Positions 1 to 7,592 of a stretch of 64,000 nt of DNA are shown here, piece after piece (the first letter of the stretch is position 1; each line of letters opens with the position of its first letter). The stretch is from Jeotgalicoccus aerolatus (GTDB lineage Bacteria; Bacillota; Bacilli; Staphylococcales; Salinicoccaceae). The notes under the pieces are model-generated. The model did no database searches, was not told where the DNA came from, and worked only from the letters and a program-made list of their open reading frames with translations. Position numbers and translations under genes: made by a program. The stretch is taken from the NCBI RefSeq assembly GCF_014635205.1, contig NZ_BMCN01000001.1, positions 1-64,000 on the forward strand, read 5' to 3'.

Positions 1-104
1 TGGCGGAGAGGCCACACCTGTTCCCATGTCGAACACAGCAGTTAAGCTCTCCAGCGCCGATGGTAGTTGGACTGACGTCCCGCAAGAGTAGGACGCTGCC
101 AGGC
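1..104 (+). rRNA. rrf: 5S ribosomal RNA (5' end cut by window edge)
   Basis: The sequence carries the conserved 5S core (CCCATGTCGAACACAG, then AGTTAAGC, then the GTAGGACGCTGCCAGGC-type 3' end). The first few bases lie before the window. It is directly followed by a tRNA block, so it is the distal end of an rrn operon. Confidence 0.93.
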
Positions 105-174
105 TGTTTTAATAAAATTAAGTAAAATAATGATTGATTTTTAACTCAATATATAAGATAATAATAACTTACAT

Positions 175-250
175 GGAGAATTAGCTCAGCTGGGAGAGCA
201 TCTGCCTTACAAGCAGAGGGTCGGCGGTTCGAACCCGTCATTCTCCACCA
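175..250 (+). tRNA. tRNA-Val(UAC)
   Basis: Cloverleaf with 7-bp acceptor GGAGAAT/ATTCTCC, anticodon TAC and encoded CCA. First tRNA after the 5S gene. Confidence 0.97.
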
Positions 251-254
251 TGCA

Positions 255-330
255 GCCGGCCTAGCTCAATTGGTAGAGCAACTGATTTGTAATCAGTAGG
301 TTGAGGGTTCAAGTCCTTTGGCCGGCACCA
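255..330 (+). tRNA. tRNA-Thr(UGU), copy 1
   Basis: Cloverleaf with acceptor GCCGGCC/GGCCGGC, anticodon TGT, encoded CCA. The body is identical to the second copy at 1600-1672. Confidence 0.97.
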
Positions 331-341
331 TCTCTTATTTA

Positions 342-414
342 GAGCCATTAGCTCAGTTGGTAGAGCATCTGACTTTTAATCAGAGGGTCGCAGGTTCGAA
401 TCCTGCATGGCTCA
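342..414 (+). tRNA. tRNA-Lys(UUU)
   Basis: Acceptor GAGCCAT/ATGGCTC, anticodon TTT, discriminator A; CCA not encoded. Confidence 0.97.
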
Positions 415-425
415 CATTTAAATAC

Positions 426-510
426 GCGGGTATGGCGGAACTGGCAGACGCACTAGATTTAGGATCTAGCGCTTCACGGCGTGGGGGTTCGACTCCCTTT
501 ACCCGCACCA
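426..510 (+). tRNA. tRNA-Leu(UAG)
   Basis: Class II tRNA with a long variable arm, acceptor GCGGGTA/TACCCGC, anticodon TAG, encoded CCA. Confidence 0.97.
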
Positions 511-543
511 TTTTTAATCAAAGTTTTTTAAATAGTATAGTCA

Positions 544-618
544 GCGGAAGTAGTTCAGTGGTAGAACATCACCTTGCCAAGGTGGGGGTCGCGGGTTCGA
601 ATCCCGTCTTCCGCTCCA
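544..618 (+). tRNA. tRNA-Gly(GCC)
   Basis: Acceptor GCGGAAG/CTTCCGC, anticodon GCC, normal D loop with GG, encoded CCA. Serves as the normal reference for the aberrant glycine tRNA at 2108-2182, which shares its acceptor stem. Confidence 0.97.
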
Positions 619-624
619 GTTTAA

Positions 625-713
625 GCCGGGGTGGCGGAACTGGCAGACGCACAGGACTTAAAATCCTGCGATAAGTGATTATCGTACCGGTTCGATTCCG
701 GTCCTCGGCACCA
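625..713 (+). tRNA. tRNA-Leu(UAA)
   Basis: Class II tRNA with long variable arm, anticodon TAA, encoded CCA. Confidence 0.97.
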
Positions 714-734
714 TAATAGAAAAATATTGCAATG

Positions 735-807
735 CGCCCATAGCTCAATTGGATAGAGCGTCTGACTACGGATCAGGAGGTTAGGGGTTCGACTCCTCTT
801 GGGCGCG
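735..807 (+). tRNA. tRNA-Arg(ACG)
   Basis: Acceptor GCGCCCA/TGGGCGC, anticodon ACG (A34 becomes inosine in bacteria), discriminator G; CCA not encoded. Confidence 0.97.
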
Positions 808-817
808 CTTATAGAAA

Positions 818-891
818 CGGGAAGTAGCTCAGCTTGGTAGAGCACTTGGTTTGGGACCAAGGGGTCGCAGGTTCGAATCCTGTCTTCCCGA
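818..891 (+). tRNA. tRNA-Pro(UGG)
   Basis: Acceptor CGGGAAG/CTTCCCG, anticodon TGG, discriminator A; no encoded CCA. Confidence 0.96.
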
Positions 892-917
892 CTCTTTTAA
901 AATTTAATGTTTATAAT

Positions 918-993
918 GGGGGCTTAGCTCAGCTGGGAGAGCGCCTGCCTTGCACGCAGGAGGTCAGCGGTTCGATCCCGCTAGTCTCCACCA
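918..993 (+). tRNA. tRNA-Ala(UGC)
   Basis: Acceptor GGGGGCT/AGTCTCC with a wobble pair, anticodon TGC, encoded CCA. Confidence 0.96.
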
Positions 994-1033
994 TTATTTA
1001 AAAGCAAAGTTATAGTGATAATTAATTTAACTC

Positions 1034-1110
1034 GGCGGCGTAGCTCAGCTGGCTAGAGCGTACGGTTCATACCCGTGAGGTCGGGGGTTCGATCCCCTCT
1101 GCCGCCACCA
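1034..1110 (+). tRNA. tRNA-Met(CAU), elongator
   Basis: Acceptor starts GGCGGCG, anticodon CAT, encoded CCA. It lacks the C1-A72 mismatch of initiators, and the anticodon stem is not the GGG/CCC initiator type. Confidence 0.93.
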
Positions 1111-1115
1111 TATTT

Positions 1116-1192
1116 GGACCTTTAGCTCAGTTGGTCAGAGCAAACGGCTCATAACCGTTGGGTCGCAGGTTCGAGTCCTGCAAGGTCCACCA
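1116..1192 (+). tRNA. tRNA-Ile2(CAU, lysidine-modified)
   Basis: Anticodon CAT, but the body (acceptor GGACCTT with C4-G69 and C5-G68, anticodon loop CTCATAA) matches the Bacillus Ile2 tRNA. TilS converts C34 of that tRNA to lysidine so that it reads AUA. A Met label would be the usual naive mis-annotation. Confidence 0.85.
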
Positions 1193-1206
1193 TAACTTTA
1201 TATCGC

Positions 1207-1299
1207 GGAGGAATACCCAAGTTCGGCTGAAGGGATCGGTCTTGAAAACCGACAGGGGCTTAACGGCTCGCGGGGGTTCGAATCCCTCTTCCTCCGCCA
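1207..1299 (+). tRNA. tRNA-Ser(UGA)
   Basis: Class II tRNA with a long variable arm, acceptor GGAGGAA/TTCCTCC, anticodon TGA, discriminator G, encoded CCA. Confidence 0.97.
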
Positions 1300-1320
1300 T
1301 TTTTAATTTAATAATATTAG

Positions 1321-1392
<72 letters not shown>

Positions 1393-1416
1393 TTATTTTT
1401 ATGTAAATATATTTTA

Positions 1417-1492
1417 GGTCCCGTGGTGTAGCGGTTAACATGCCTGCCTGTCACGCAGGAGATCGCGGGTTCGATTCCCGTCGGGACCGCCA
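1417..1492 (+). tRNA. tRNA-Asp(GUC)
   Basis: Acceptor GGTCCCG/CGGGACC, anticodon GTC, discriminator G, encoded CCA. Confidence 0.97.
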
Positions 1493-1519
1493 TTTTTTAA
1501 TATAATAATTTAATATAGT

Positions 1520-1595
1520 GGTTTAGTAGCTCAGTTGGTAGAGCATGTGATTGAAGCTCACAGTGTCGGCGGTTCGATTCCGTCCTGAACCACCA
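1520..1595 (+). tRNA. tRNA-Phe(GAA)
   Basis: Acceptor GGTTTAG/CTGAACC, anticodon stem TGTGA/TCACA enclosing GAA, encoded CCA. Confidence 0.96.
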
Positions 1596-1599
1596 TTTA

Positions 1600-1672
1600 G
1601 CCGGCCTAGCTCAATTGGTAGAGCAACTGATTTGTAATCAGTAGGTTGAGGGTTCAAGTCCTTTGGCCGGCA
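1600..1672 (+). tRNA. tRNA-Thr(UGU), copy 2
   Basis: The 73-nt body is identical to the copy at 255-330, but this copy lacks the encoded CCA. A within-cluster duplication. Confidence 0.97.
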
Positions 1673-1680
1673 TATTTTAC

Positions 1681-1761
1681 GGAAGGGTAGCGAAGTGGCT
1701 AAACGCGGCGGACTGTAAATCCGCTCCTTCGGGTTCGGCAGTTCGAATCTGCCCCCTTCCA
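1681..1761 (+). tRNA. tRNA-Tyr(GUA)
   Basis: Class II tRNA with acceptor GGAAGGG/CCCTTCC and anticodon GTA; CCA not encoded. Confidence 0.97.
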
Positions 1762-1768
1762 TTAGTAT

Positions 1769-1839
1769 AGGGGTATCGTATAATGGTAATATAGAGGTCT
1801 CCAAAACCTTTGATGTGGGTTCGATTCCTACTACCCCTG
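1769..1839 (+). tRNA. tRNA-Trp(CCA)
   Basis: Acceptor AGGGGTA/TACCCCT, anticodon CCA in loop CTCCAAA, discriminator G. Confidence 0.96.
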
Positions 1840-1850
1840 CATTTTAAAAT

Positions 1851-1927
1851 GGCGGTTGTGGTGAAGTGGTTAACACACCGGATTGTGGTTCCGGCATGCG
1901 TGGGTTCGATCCCCATCAGCCGCCCCA
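1851..1927 (+). tRNA. tRNA-His(GUG)
   Basis: Has the extra 5' G (G-1) opposite C73 that is specific to histidine tRNA, anticodon GTG, encoded CCA. Confidence 0.97.
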
Positions 1928-1931
1928 TTTT

Positions 1932-2003
1932 TGGGCTGTAGCCAAGCGGTAAGGCAACGGGTTTTGGTCTCGTGACGCGAAGGTTCGAATCCTTCCAGCC
2001 CAG
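1932..2003 (+). tRNA. tRNA-Gln(UUG)
   Basis: Acceptor TGGGCTG/CAGCCCA, anticodon TTG, discriminator G. Confidence 0.96.
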
Positions 2004-2020
2004 TTTTTATAGATTCCTTT

Positions 2021-2091
2021 GGCGCCATAGCCAAGTGGTAAGGCAGAGGACTGCAAATCCTCTATCACCGGTTCAAATCCGGTTGGCGCCT
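2021..2091 (+). tRNA. tRNA-Cys(GCA)
   Basis: Acceptor GGCGCCA/TGGCGCC, anticodon GCA, discriminator T. Confidence 0.97.
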
Positions 2092-2107
2092 TAAACTATA
2101 CTTTCAT

Positions 2108-2182
2108 GCGGAAGTAGTTTAGTGTTTAGAACATGCTTCTTCCTGAAGCAAGACATAGGTTCAAATCCTATCTTCCGCTCCA
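2108..2182 (+). tRNA. tRNA-Gly(UCC), divergent D loop
   Basis: Shares the acceptor stem GCGGAAG/CTTCCGC with tRNA-Gly(GCC) at 544 and has anticodon TCC. The D loop reads AGTGTTTA instead of AGTGGTA, so the G18-G19 pair of invariant guanines is replaced by T residues. Position 37 after the anticodon is T instead of the usual purine. Staphylococcal glycine tRNAs that feed peptidoglycan interpeptide synthesis by Fem enzymes are known to lack G18-G19. It is the only UCC glycine tRNA in this block, so a translational role cannot be excluded. Confidence 0.9.
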
Positions 2183-2191
2183 TATTATTTA

Positions 2192-2223
2192 ACTAATTAG
2201 AAGACTAATTAGTCTTTTTTTTT
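2192..2223 (+). terminator. Terminator of the main tRNA operon
   Basis: Two CTAATTAG arms around a short loop, followed by a run of ten T. It ends the tRNA block after tRNA-Gly and isolates tRNA-Leu(CAA). Confidence 0.8.
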
Positions 2224-2228
2224 AATGA

Positions 2229-2312
2229 GCCACCGTGGCGGAATTGGCAGACGCGTTGGACTCAAAATCCAATTCTCGTTAGAGAGTGTCGGTTCGATCC
2301 CGACCGGTGGTA
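2229..2312 (+). tRNA. tRNA-Leu(CAA)
   Basis: Class II tRNA with acceptor GCCACCG/CGGTGGT, anticodon stem TTGGA/TCCAA and anticodon CAA. It sits between two terminators, so it may have its own promoter or depend on read-through. Confidence 0.95.
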
Positions 2313-2315
2313 TAC

Positions 2316-2349
2316 ATACACTGTGCATAGTGCACAGTGTATTTTTTTT
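2316..2349 (+). terminator. Terminator after tRNA-Leu(CAA)
   Basis: Perfect 12-bp stem ATACACTGTGCA/TGCACAGTGTAT with a 3-nt loop and an eight-T tail. Confidence 0.92.
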
Positions 2350-2411
2350 GTTCTTATCGAGAATGTTATATAATGACTACATGATAATTATATATGACAG
2401 GGGTTATTTTT

Positions 2412-3134
2412 ATGACTGACAGAAACTATATTCGTCTTCCTTTAGAGGGTATTACTAACTGCAGAGACCTTGGCGGTTATGCTGCACTAAATCAATCTAT
2501 TACAGAGTGGCATAAGTTATTGCGCTCAAGTGACCTTAGCCTGATGACAGAATCTGATAAAGAAATGCTCTATAATTACGGCGTTAGAACAGTGATTGAC
2601 TTACGGTCTGATACAGAACTTTAAAATAGTCCTAATCCGCTAAACGGATATAAAGACATGGATTTTTATCATGTGAATTTGCTGGATGTTACTGCAGCTG
2701 GCAAAGAAAATTTTAAAGATCTTGATTTAGAAAATGATCCCGTTCTCAGCATGATATATACAGGTCTTATTAAAGAAAAAGAACAGCTTGGTAAAGTACT
2801 GCAAATTATACTAAACAGCTCAGGCGGTGTGCTCTATCACTGTTCGGCAGGCAAAGACAGAACAGGTGTTGTTTCTATGCTTTTAATGGGTCTTTTAGGG
2901 GTAGACAAACTGGATATCTTAGCGAATTATGAAGTGAGCTATACTTATATTCAAAGTAATTTAAATGAAATGCTAAGTGCGTGCCCATTAAATATTTTGA
3001 AATCTGATCCTATAGATATATCGGCAGCGTATGATTCTATTATCGAAAATTACGGAAATTTCTATAAATACTTTGAATTATTAGGATTTAGTGAAAATAT
3101 TCTCAAAAATTTCATAGATAGTGTAACTTATTAA
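2412..3134 (+). pseudogene. Tyrosine/serine phosphatase family gene interrupted by an in-frame stop
   Basis: Reads as one 240-codon gene of the bacterial Tyr_phosphatase_3 (PTP-like) family with a TAA at 2622-2624. Both halves are in the same frame with no indel. The first half holds the family's NCRDLGGY segment. The second holds the P-loop HCSAGKDRTG with the catalytic Cys and Arg. The start at 2412 has GGGG 9 nt upstream. The stop separates the N-terminal segment from the catalytic loop, so without readthrough no active enzyme is made. The codon could be a single-base change from CAA, AAA or GAA. The remainder shows no other decay, which suggests a recent mutation or a sequencing error. 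Confidence 0.8.
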
Positions 3135-3225
3135 CAATAATCATCTTAATTTATGTTAAAATAAGTTTTTATTGCTTAAATTTATTATTATTTAAAGCAG
3201 TAAAAAGTGAGTCAGGAGGATAACA

Positions 3226-4320
3226 ATGCATCCTAAAGAAAATGACGTTTTAAAACATATTAAGGATAACCCTTTTATTTCACAAACAGAGCTGGCTAAA
3301 AAAGTAGGTCTGACAAGTTCTTCAGTTGCTGCGATTATTTCTGATCTTGTAAAGAAAGAATTTATACAAGGACAAGCTTACGTATTGAATGCAGAGTATC
3401 CAATCGTTTGTATTGGTGCTGCCAACCTCGACAGAAAGTTTTTTGTTGATGAGGAATTAATTCATGGGACATCAAATCCGATTCAGTCTGCACAGTCTGT
3501 CGGCGGTGTAGCACGAAATATCGGTGAAAATCTCGGCCGACTCGGCGAAAGCGTCGCTTTAATAACGGCACGCGGGGACGACAGTGAGTGGCAGACGATT
3601 CATGATCTGTCAGCACCGTTTATTAATCTGGATTTTGCAGAGTATATAGATGGTCAGAGTACAGGCTGTTATACGGCTTTAATTAGTCACCAGGGCGAGA
3701 TGGAGTATGGTTTGGCAGATATGAATATATATGACTATCTGACACCTGAAGTACTGATTAAGCAGACATACATATTAAAACGTGCCAAGTGCATCATTGC
3801 AGATTTAAATACACCGAAAGTTTCACTCGATTTTTTATGTGCCTATGCAGAAAAGCATGATATCAAACTTGTGCTTATTCCTGTATCAGGTCCAAAAATG
3901 AACCGTCTGCCTGATAATCTAGATCCTGTAGACTGGTTAATTGTCAATCGTGATGAAACAGAAACACATTTTAATATAAAGATTAACAGTGATGAAGAGC
4001 TGCTGAGATCTGCAGCAATGTGGAATGATGAAGGTGTGAGTCATGTAATTGTTACCAATGGAGTAAAATCCATAGCTTACAGCGAAAAAGACGGCGGTAA
4101 AGTATACAGTATCATTCCATCTGACAATGTAGTCGACGTAACAGGCGCCGGGGATTCATTCTCCAGTGCGATTGTACATGGCTGGCTGAAAGGCTATCCA
4201 ATTGATGATATAGTGAAGATGGCTATGATGAACAGCAAAAAGACAATTGAAACACCGTATACCGTTCGTCAAGATTTAACAGAAAAACAACTTATTAAAG
4301 ACATGGAGGAAGTTAAATGA
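3226..4320 (+). CDS. psuK: Pseudouridine kinase with N-terminal HTH domain
   Basis: PfkB/ribokinase-family sugar kinase predicted to phosphorylate pseudouridine to pseudouridine 5'-phosphate. Residues 1-60 form a winged helix-turn-helix (ISQTELAKKVGLTSSSVAAI) like those of MarR/AsnC regulators. Residues 65-360 form the kinase fold with the PfkB signature DVTGAGDSF, whose Asp is the catalytic base. The start is supported by CAGGAGGATAACA. It overlaps psuG by 4 nt (ATGA), implying translational coupling, and the glycosidase partner is the main reason to assign pseudouridine over other nucleosides. The HTH suggests the protein may also bind DNA, as in other Firmicutes YeiC-like kinases; this is inference. 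Confidence 0.87.
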   Translation: MHPKENDVLKHIKDNPFISQTELAKKVGLTSSSVAAIISDLVKKEFIQGQAYVLNAEYPIVCIGAANLDRKFFVDEELIHGTSNPIQSAQSVGGVARNIGENLGRLGESVALITARGDDSEWQTIHDLSAPFINLDFAEYIDGQSTGCYTALISHQGEMEYGLADMNIYDYLTPEVLIKQTYILKRAKCIIADLNTPKVSLDFLCAYAEKHDIKLVLIPVSGPKMNRLPDNLDPVDWLIVNRDETETHFNIKINSDEELLRSAAMWNDEGVSHVIVTNGVKSIAYSEKDGGKVYSIIPSDNVVDVTGAGDSFSSAIVHGWLKGYPIDDIVKMAMMNSKKTIETPYTVRQDLTEKQLIKDMEEVK

Positions 4321-5231
4321 ATCATTTAATCGAATTACACCCTGATGTTAAAGCAGCCTTAGACAGTAATAAGCCGGTCATCGCCTTGGAATCTACTATT
4401 ATTTCACATGGTATGCCTTACCCGCAAAATATTGAAATGGCTAAAAAAGTAGAGGATATTGTTCGTGAAGGCGGCGCAACACCAGCAACTATTGCAATCA
4501 TGGATGGAAAAATTAAAGTTGGTTTAGATGAAGCATCATTAGAAAAGCTGGGTAACTCTGAAGGTGTAGCGAAAGTATCACGACGCGACCTTGCAGAAAT
4601 CGTTGCTACAAAGCGCATCGGTGCAACGACGGTTGCTTCAACGATGATCTGTGCAGAAATGGCGGGGATAAAATTCTTCGTAACCGGCGGTATCGGCGGT
4701 GTTCACCGCGGTGTTGAAGATACGATGGATATTTCAGCCGATCTTGATGAACTTGGTAAAACAGATGTTGCTGTAATCTGTGCAGGTGCAAAATCAATTT
4801 TAGATTTAGATAGAACGATGGAATATCTAGAAACAAAAGGTGTGCCGGTCATCGGTTATAAAACAGATGTACTGCCTGCTTTCTTTACTCGTACGAGTGA
4901 TATTAAACTTAATACGACTGCAGATTCTACTGAAGAAATTGCAAGTATCATTAAAGCAAAACACGACCTTGAACTGGGGGGCGGCACTGTTATTGCCAAC
5001 CCTATTTTAGAAAGCGATGAGCTCCCTAAAGAATATATCGACCAAATCGTTATGGAAGCAGTTCAGGAAGCTGAAGAGAAAGGCATCGGCGGTAAAGATT
5101 CAACACCGTTCCTGCTTGGTAAAATTGTCGAAAAAACAGAAGGTAAATCTTTAGATGCAAATATCAAATTAGTATATAACAATGCTAAAGTCGGTACACA
5201 GATTGCTGTAGATTACTTTAATAAGCAATAA
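4317..5231 (+). CDS. psuG: Pseudouridine-5'-phosphate glycosidase
   Basis: PsuG/IndA family, 304 residues, the usual length. It reversibly cleaves the C-C glycosidic bond of pseudouridine 5'-phosphate to uracil and ribose 5-phosphate. Recognisable family blocks are ALESTIISHGMPYP near the N terminus, FVTGGIGGVHRG around residue 120 and the GYKTDVLPAFF segment. It is the second gene of the psuK-psuG operon and is followed by an intrinsic terminator. No pseudouridine transporter gene is adjacent, so the substrate may come from turnover of the cell's own RNA. Confidence 0.95.
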   Translation: MNHLIELHPDVKAALDSNKPVIALESTIISHGMPYPQNIEMAKKVEDIVREGGATPATIAIMDGKIKVGLDEASLEKLGNSEGVAKVSRRDLAEIVATKRIGATTVASTMICAEMAGIKFFVTGGIGGVHRGVEDTMDISADLDELGKTDVAVICAGAKSILDLDRTMEYLETKGVPVIGYKTDVLPAFFTRTSDIKLNTTADSTEEIASIIKAKHDLELGGGTVIANPILESDELPKEYIDQIVMEAVQEAEEKGIGGKDSTPFLLGKIVEKTEGKSLDANIKLVYNNAKVGTQIAVDYFNKQ

Positions 5232-5244
5232 TTATAAATTCAGA

Positions 5245-5285
5245 CCCTAATCCTTACATTTCTCTAAGGATTAGGGTATTTTTAT
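5245..5285 (+). terminator. Terminator of psuKG
   Basis: 12-bp stem CCCTAATCCTTA/TAAGGATTAGGG with an 8-nt loop and a T-rich tail. Confidence 0.9.
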
Positions 5286-5321
5286 ATATAAGGAACTACA
5301 TCAATTAAAGAAGGTGCAGAA

Positions 5322-7025
5322 GTGACTGAGTTTACTAAATATCTCTCGTTAAAACTGGACAGCAGTAAAGAAAATCTGTATGTAATTTCAGATGAGACGG
5401 GAAAACGCGAGCTACACAGTTATAACTTAAAAGATGACCGTTATGTAAAAGTGTCCAACGAGAAAGAAAATGTTAAAAATTACTGGTTTGAAGACGGGGG
5501 ACTGTTAATTGCAACCGATTTTAACGGTAACGAGCGGGAACAGCTGACATATTTTAAAGATGAAGAGACAGTTCAGCTGACGTCGGATGATGATTATTAC
5601 CATCACTACGGCATTCATATGAACGGGAAGTTTATCTTCTTAAGACATCATAAAGATGGTAAAACATTTGAATTGGTTGAAATATCAAACGGCAGCCGGA
5701 AAGTGCTTAATTCGTTTGACACACCGGTTTCAATTACCGGTAAGTTTGATGATTACCATATACTGATGACTCAGGCTGTAAATAATATCGACAAAACAGT
5801 CTGTTTGTATAATGTTGATGAGAATGTATTAAAAGAGACCGGTCTGCCTGCAGGGCGTTTCGGCAGCTACCGTTCACTAAATGAAGCTGAGGCTTTGTTT
5901 ACCAGCGATTATTTAGAGGGACATTTGAATTTATATAAATTAAATAAAAACACATTTGAGTTTAAAAAGCTGACGTACTTTAAATGGGATATTGAAAAAG
6001 TGATTGTCCTTGAAGATAAAAATACCGTTATCTTTGAAGTGAACAAGCAGGGATTCTCAAAACTGTTTAAATATAACGTCCAGGATGATCTTCTGGAATC
6101 TCTGGATTTTTACTCGAGGGGCGTCATCCATTCATTGGTGAATTCAAATGATAAACTGTATGTGCTGTATTCCGGCATGGTAACACCGCATGCTGTATAT
6201 GAATTTGATTTAACGAAAAACAGCACGGTAAAATTATTCGGCAATGAAGATATTGATATTGAAATTCAGACAATGCATGCCACGTACCCGTCATTTGACG
6301 GTCTGGATGTACCATATTATTTATATGAGCAAAAAGGCAGTCAGAGAGGGACTGCAATTCATGTTCACGGCGGACCGGAATCCCAGGCCCGTCCGGAGTT
6401 CAACGAATTGTATTATAAGCTCTATAAAGAAGGCTATCAGATTGCTGTACCGAATATCAGGGGATCAACAGGCTATTCCAAATTTTATATCGGCCTGGAT
6501 AATCAGGAGAAACGGATGGATGCAGCTAAAGATGTTGTGGCACTGCGCCAGCATTTAATTGACCATCACCAGTCTGATAAAGATAATATATTTATAATGG
6601 GACGGAGCTACGGCGGATTTATGACGCTCTTGTTAATTACCCAGTTCCCTAAGTTATGGAAAGGCGCGGTGGATATCGTCGGGATATCACACTTTACAAC
6701 GCTGCTGTCGAATACGCCGGCATGGCGTAGGGAACAGCGTTCGCATGAGTACGGTTTTATCGGGGAGCACGATGAGTTTATGCAGTGCATTGCTCCGTTA
6801 AACAATACACAGAGAATCCGTACGCCGCTCAGAATTTTCCACTCTCATCACGACGTGAGAGTACCGTTTTCGGAATCTGTGCAAATGTATGAAAAAATGA
6901 CAGAAGAAAACAAAGACGTGGAACTCACGGCTTATGAAAACGAAGGCCATCAGTATTTATATACTGAAAATCAGGACGATATGAACACGAAATTAATTAA
7001 CTTCTTTAATGAACTGACTGAATAA
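5322..7025 (+). CDS. S9 family peptidase (prolyl oligopeptidase/acylaminoacyl peptidase type)
   Basis: 567 residues: an N-terminal beta-propeller-like half (about 1-320) and a C-terminal alpha/beta hydrolase half (about 330-567). The catalytic triad is visible: Ser429 in GRSYGG, Asp511 in HHDVRVPF and His543 in ENEGHQ. No signal peptide, so it is probably cytosolic and trims short peptides, often with proline or acylated N termini; the true substrate is unknown. The GTG start at 5322 is preceded by GAAGGTG. It forms a single-gene unit ending at a terminator shared with the convergent marR gene. Confidence 0.88.
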   Translation: MTEFTKYLSLKLDSSKENLYVISDETGKRELHSYNLKDDRYVKVSNEKENVKNYWFEDGGLLIATDFNGNEREQLTYFKDEETVQLTSDDDYYHHYGIHMNGKFIFLRHHKDGKTFELVEISNGSRKVLNSFDTPVSITGKFDDYHILMTQAVNNIDKTVCLYNVDENVLKETGLPAGRFGSYRSLNEAEALFTSDYLEGHLNLYKLNKNTFEFKKLTYFKWDIEKVIVLEDKNTVIFEVNKQGFSKLFKYNVQDDLLESLDFYSRGVIHSLVNSNDKLYVLYSGMVTPHAVYEFDLTKNSTVKLFGNEDIDIEIQTMHATYPSFDGLDVPYYLYEQKGSQRGTAIHVHGGPESQARPEFNELYYKLYKEGYQIAVPNIRGSTGYSKFYIGLDNQEKRMDAAKDVVALRQHLIDHHQSDKDNIFIMGRSYGGFMTLLLITQFPKLWKGAVDIVGISHFTTLLSNTPAWRREQRSHEYGFIGEHDEFMQCIAPLNNTQRIRTPLRIFHSHHDVRVPFSESVQMYEKMTEENKDVELTAYENEGHQYLYTENQDDMNTKLINFFNELTE

Positions 7026-7030
7026 CGATA

Positions 7031-7068
7031 AAAACCGTTTCACCGGAATCAGGTGAAGCGGTTTTTTT
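7031..7068 (+). terminator. Bidirectional terminator between the S9 peptidase and marR
   Basis: Stem AAAACCGTTTCACC against GGTGAAGCGGTTTT, 7-nt loop, T run on the plus strand and A run at the other side, so it can end both convergent genes. Confidence 0.88.
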
Positions 7069-7507
7069 ATTCCATCAATTGATTAAATTTATGAAGCAGA
7101 CGTGCAAACTCTTCAATTTCTGTTTCATCCCATTCTTCAATCATTCTGGAGAAGCGTTTCTGTCTGCCGTATCTGTTATGAGTAAGGACATCCCAGCCCT
7201 TATCGTTAATATCATATAAGTACGATCTGCGGTCCGTTTCAGACTGTTTCTTTTCAAGCAGTTCGTCAGCGAGTAAATCAGCCGCCTGTCTGCTGACTGT
7301 TGAAATATCGAGGTGAAGTTTTTCAGCTATAAGTTTGACACCCATCGGGCCATTTTTGGACAGAAGCAGCAAAATTAAATAACTGGCGCGTTTCAGCTCC
7401 TGTTTTTTATCCTGTTCGGCATTTCGTGATCTCAATGCGCGGACCATCATCGCGATTTCCAATTCCAAAACTTCCACTGATTCATCATTTACCATCTCTA
7501 TGTACAC
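7067..7507 (-). CDS. MarR family transcriptional regulator
   Basis: 146 residues with a winged helix: the segment from GVKLIAEKLHLDISTVSR is the recognition HTH, followed by the wing containing DRRSYLYDI. The annotated start is GTG at 7507 with GAAAGG only 2 nt upstream; the in-frame ATG 12 nt further in (7495) is an alternative, and neither has ideal spacing. It is divergent from an MFS drug-type exporter across an 85-nt region with a palindrome, the standard layout for a ligand-released repressor of the pump and of itself. Confidence 0.88.
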   Translation of the reverse strand: MYIEMVNDESVEVLELEIAMMVRALRSRNAEQDKKQELKRASYLILLLLSKNGPMGVKLIAEKLHLDISTVSRQAADLLADELLEKKQSETDRRSYLYDINDKGWDVLTHNRYGRQKRFSRMIEEWDETEIEEFARLLHKFNQLME

Positions 7508-7542
7508 TGCCTTTCAGATTTTATGATTGACTTAGTAAGTAG

Positions 7543-7555
7543 TTGTATTATACAA
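7543..7555. promoter_or_regulatory. Candidate MarR operator
   Basis: TTGTATTATACAA is a near-perfect palindrome in the marR/MFS intergenic region. It lies inside a wider inverted repeat, ATGATTG (7523-7529) and CAATCAT (7553-7559). Position and symmetry fit a MarR dimer site that would control both divergent genes; binding is inference. Confidence 0.55.
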
Positions 7556-7592
7556 TCATTTATTATGTATGTCTATGAAAGAAGGAAAAGGA

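Noticed and set aside
318-674. Open frames of 79-118 codons over the tRNA block on both strands
   Set aside because: They run through tRNA genes; their repeated peptide patterns are just translated T and D arms.
1116-1192. A third methionine tRNA
   Set aside because: The CAT anticodon is within an Ile2-type body with C4-G69 and C5-G68; lysidine-modified Ile tRNA is the better reading.
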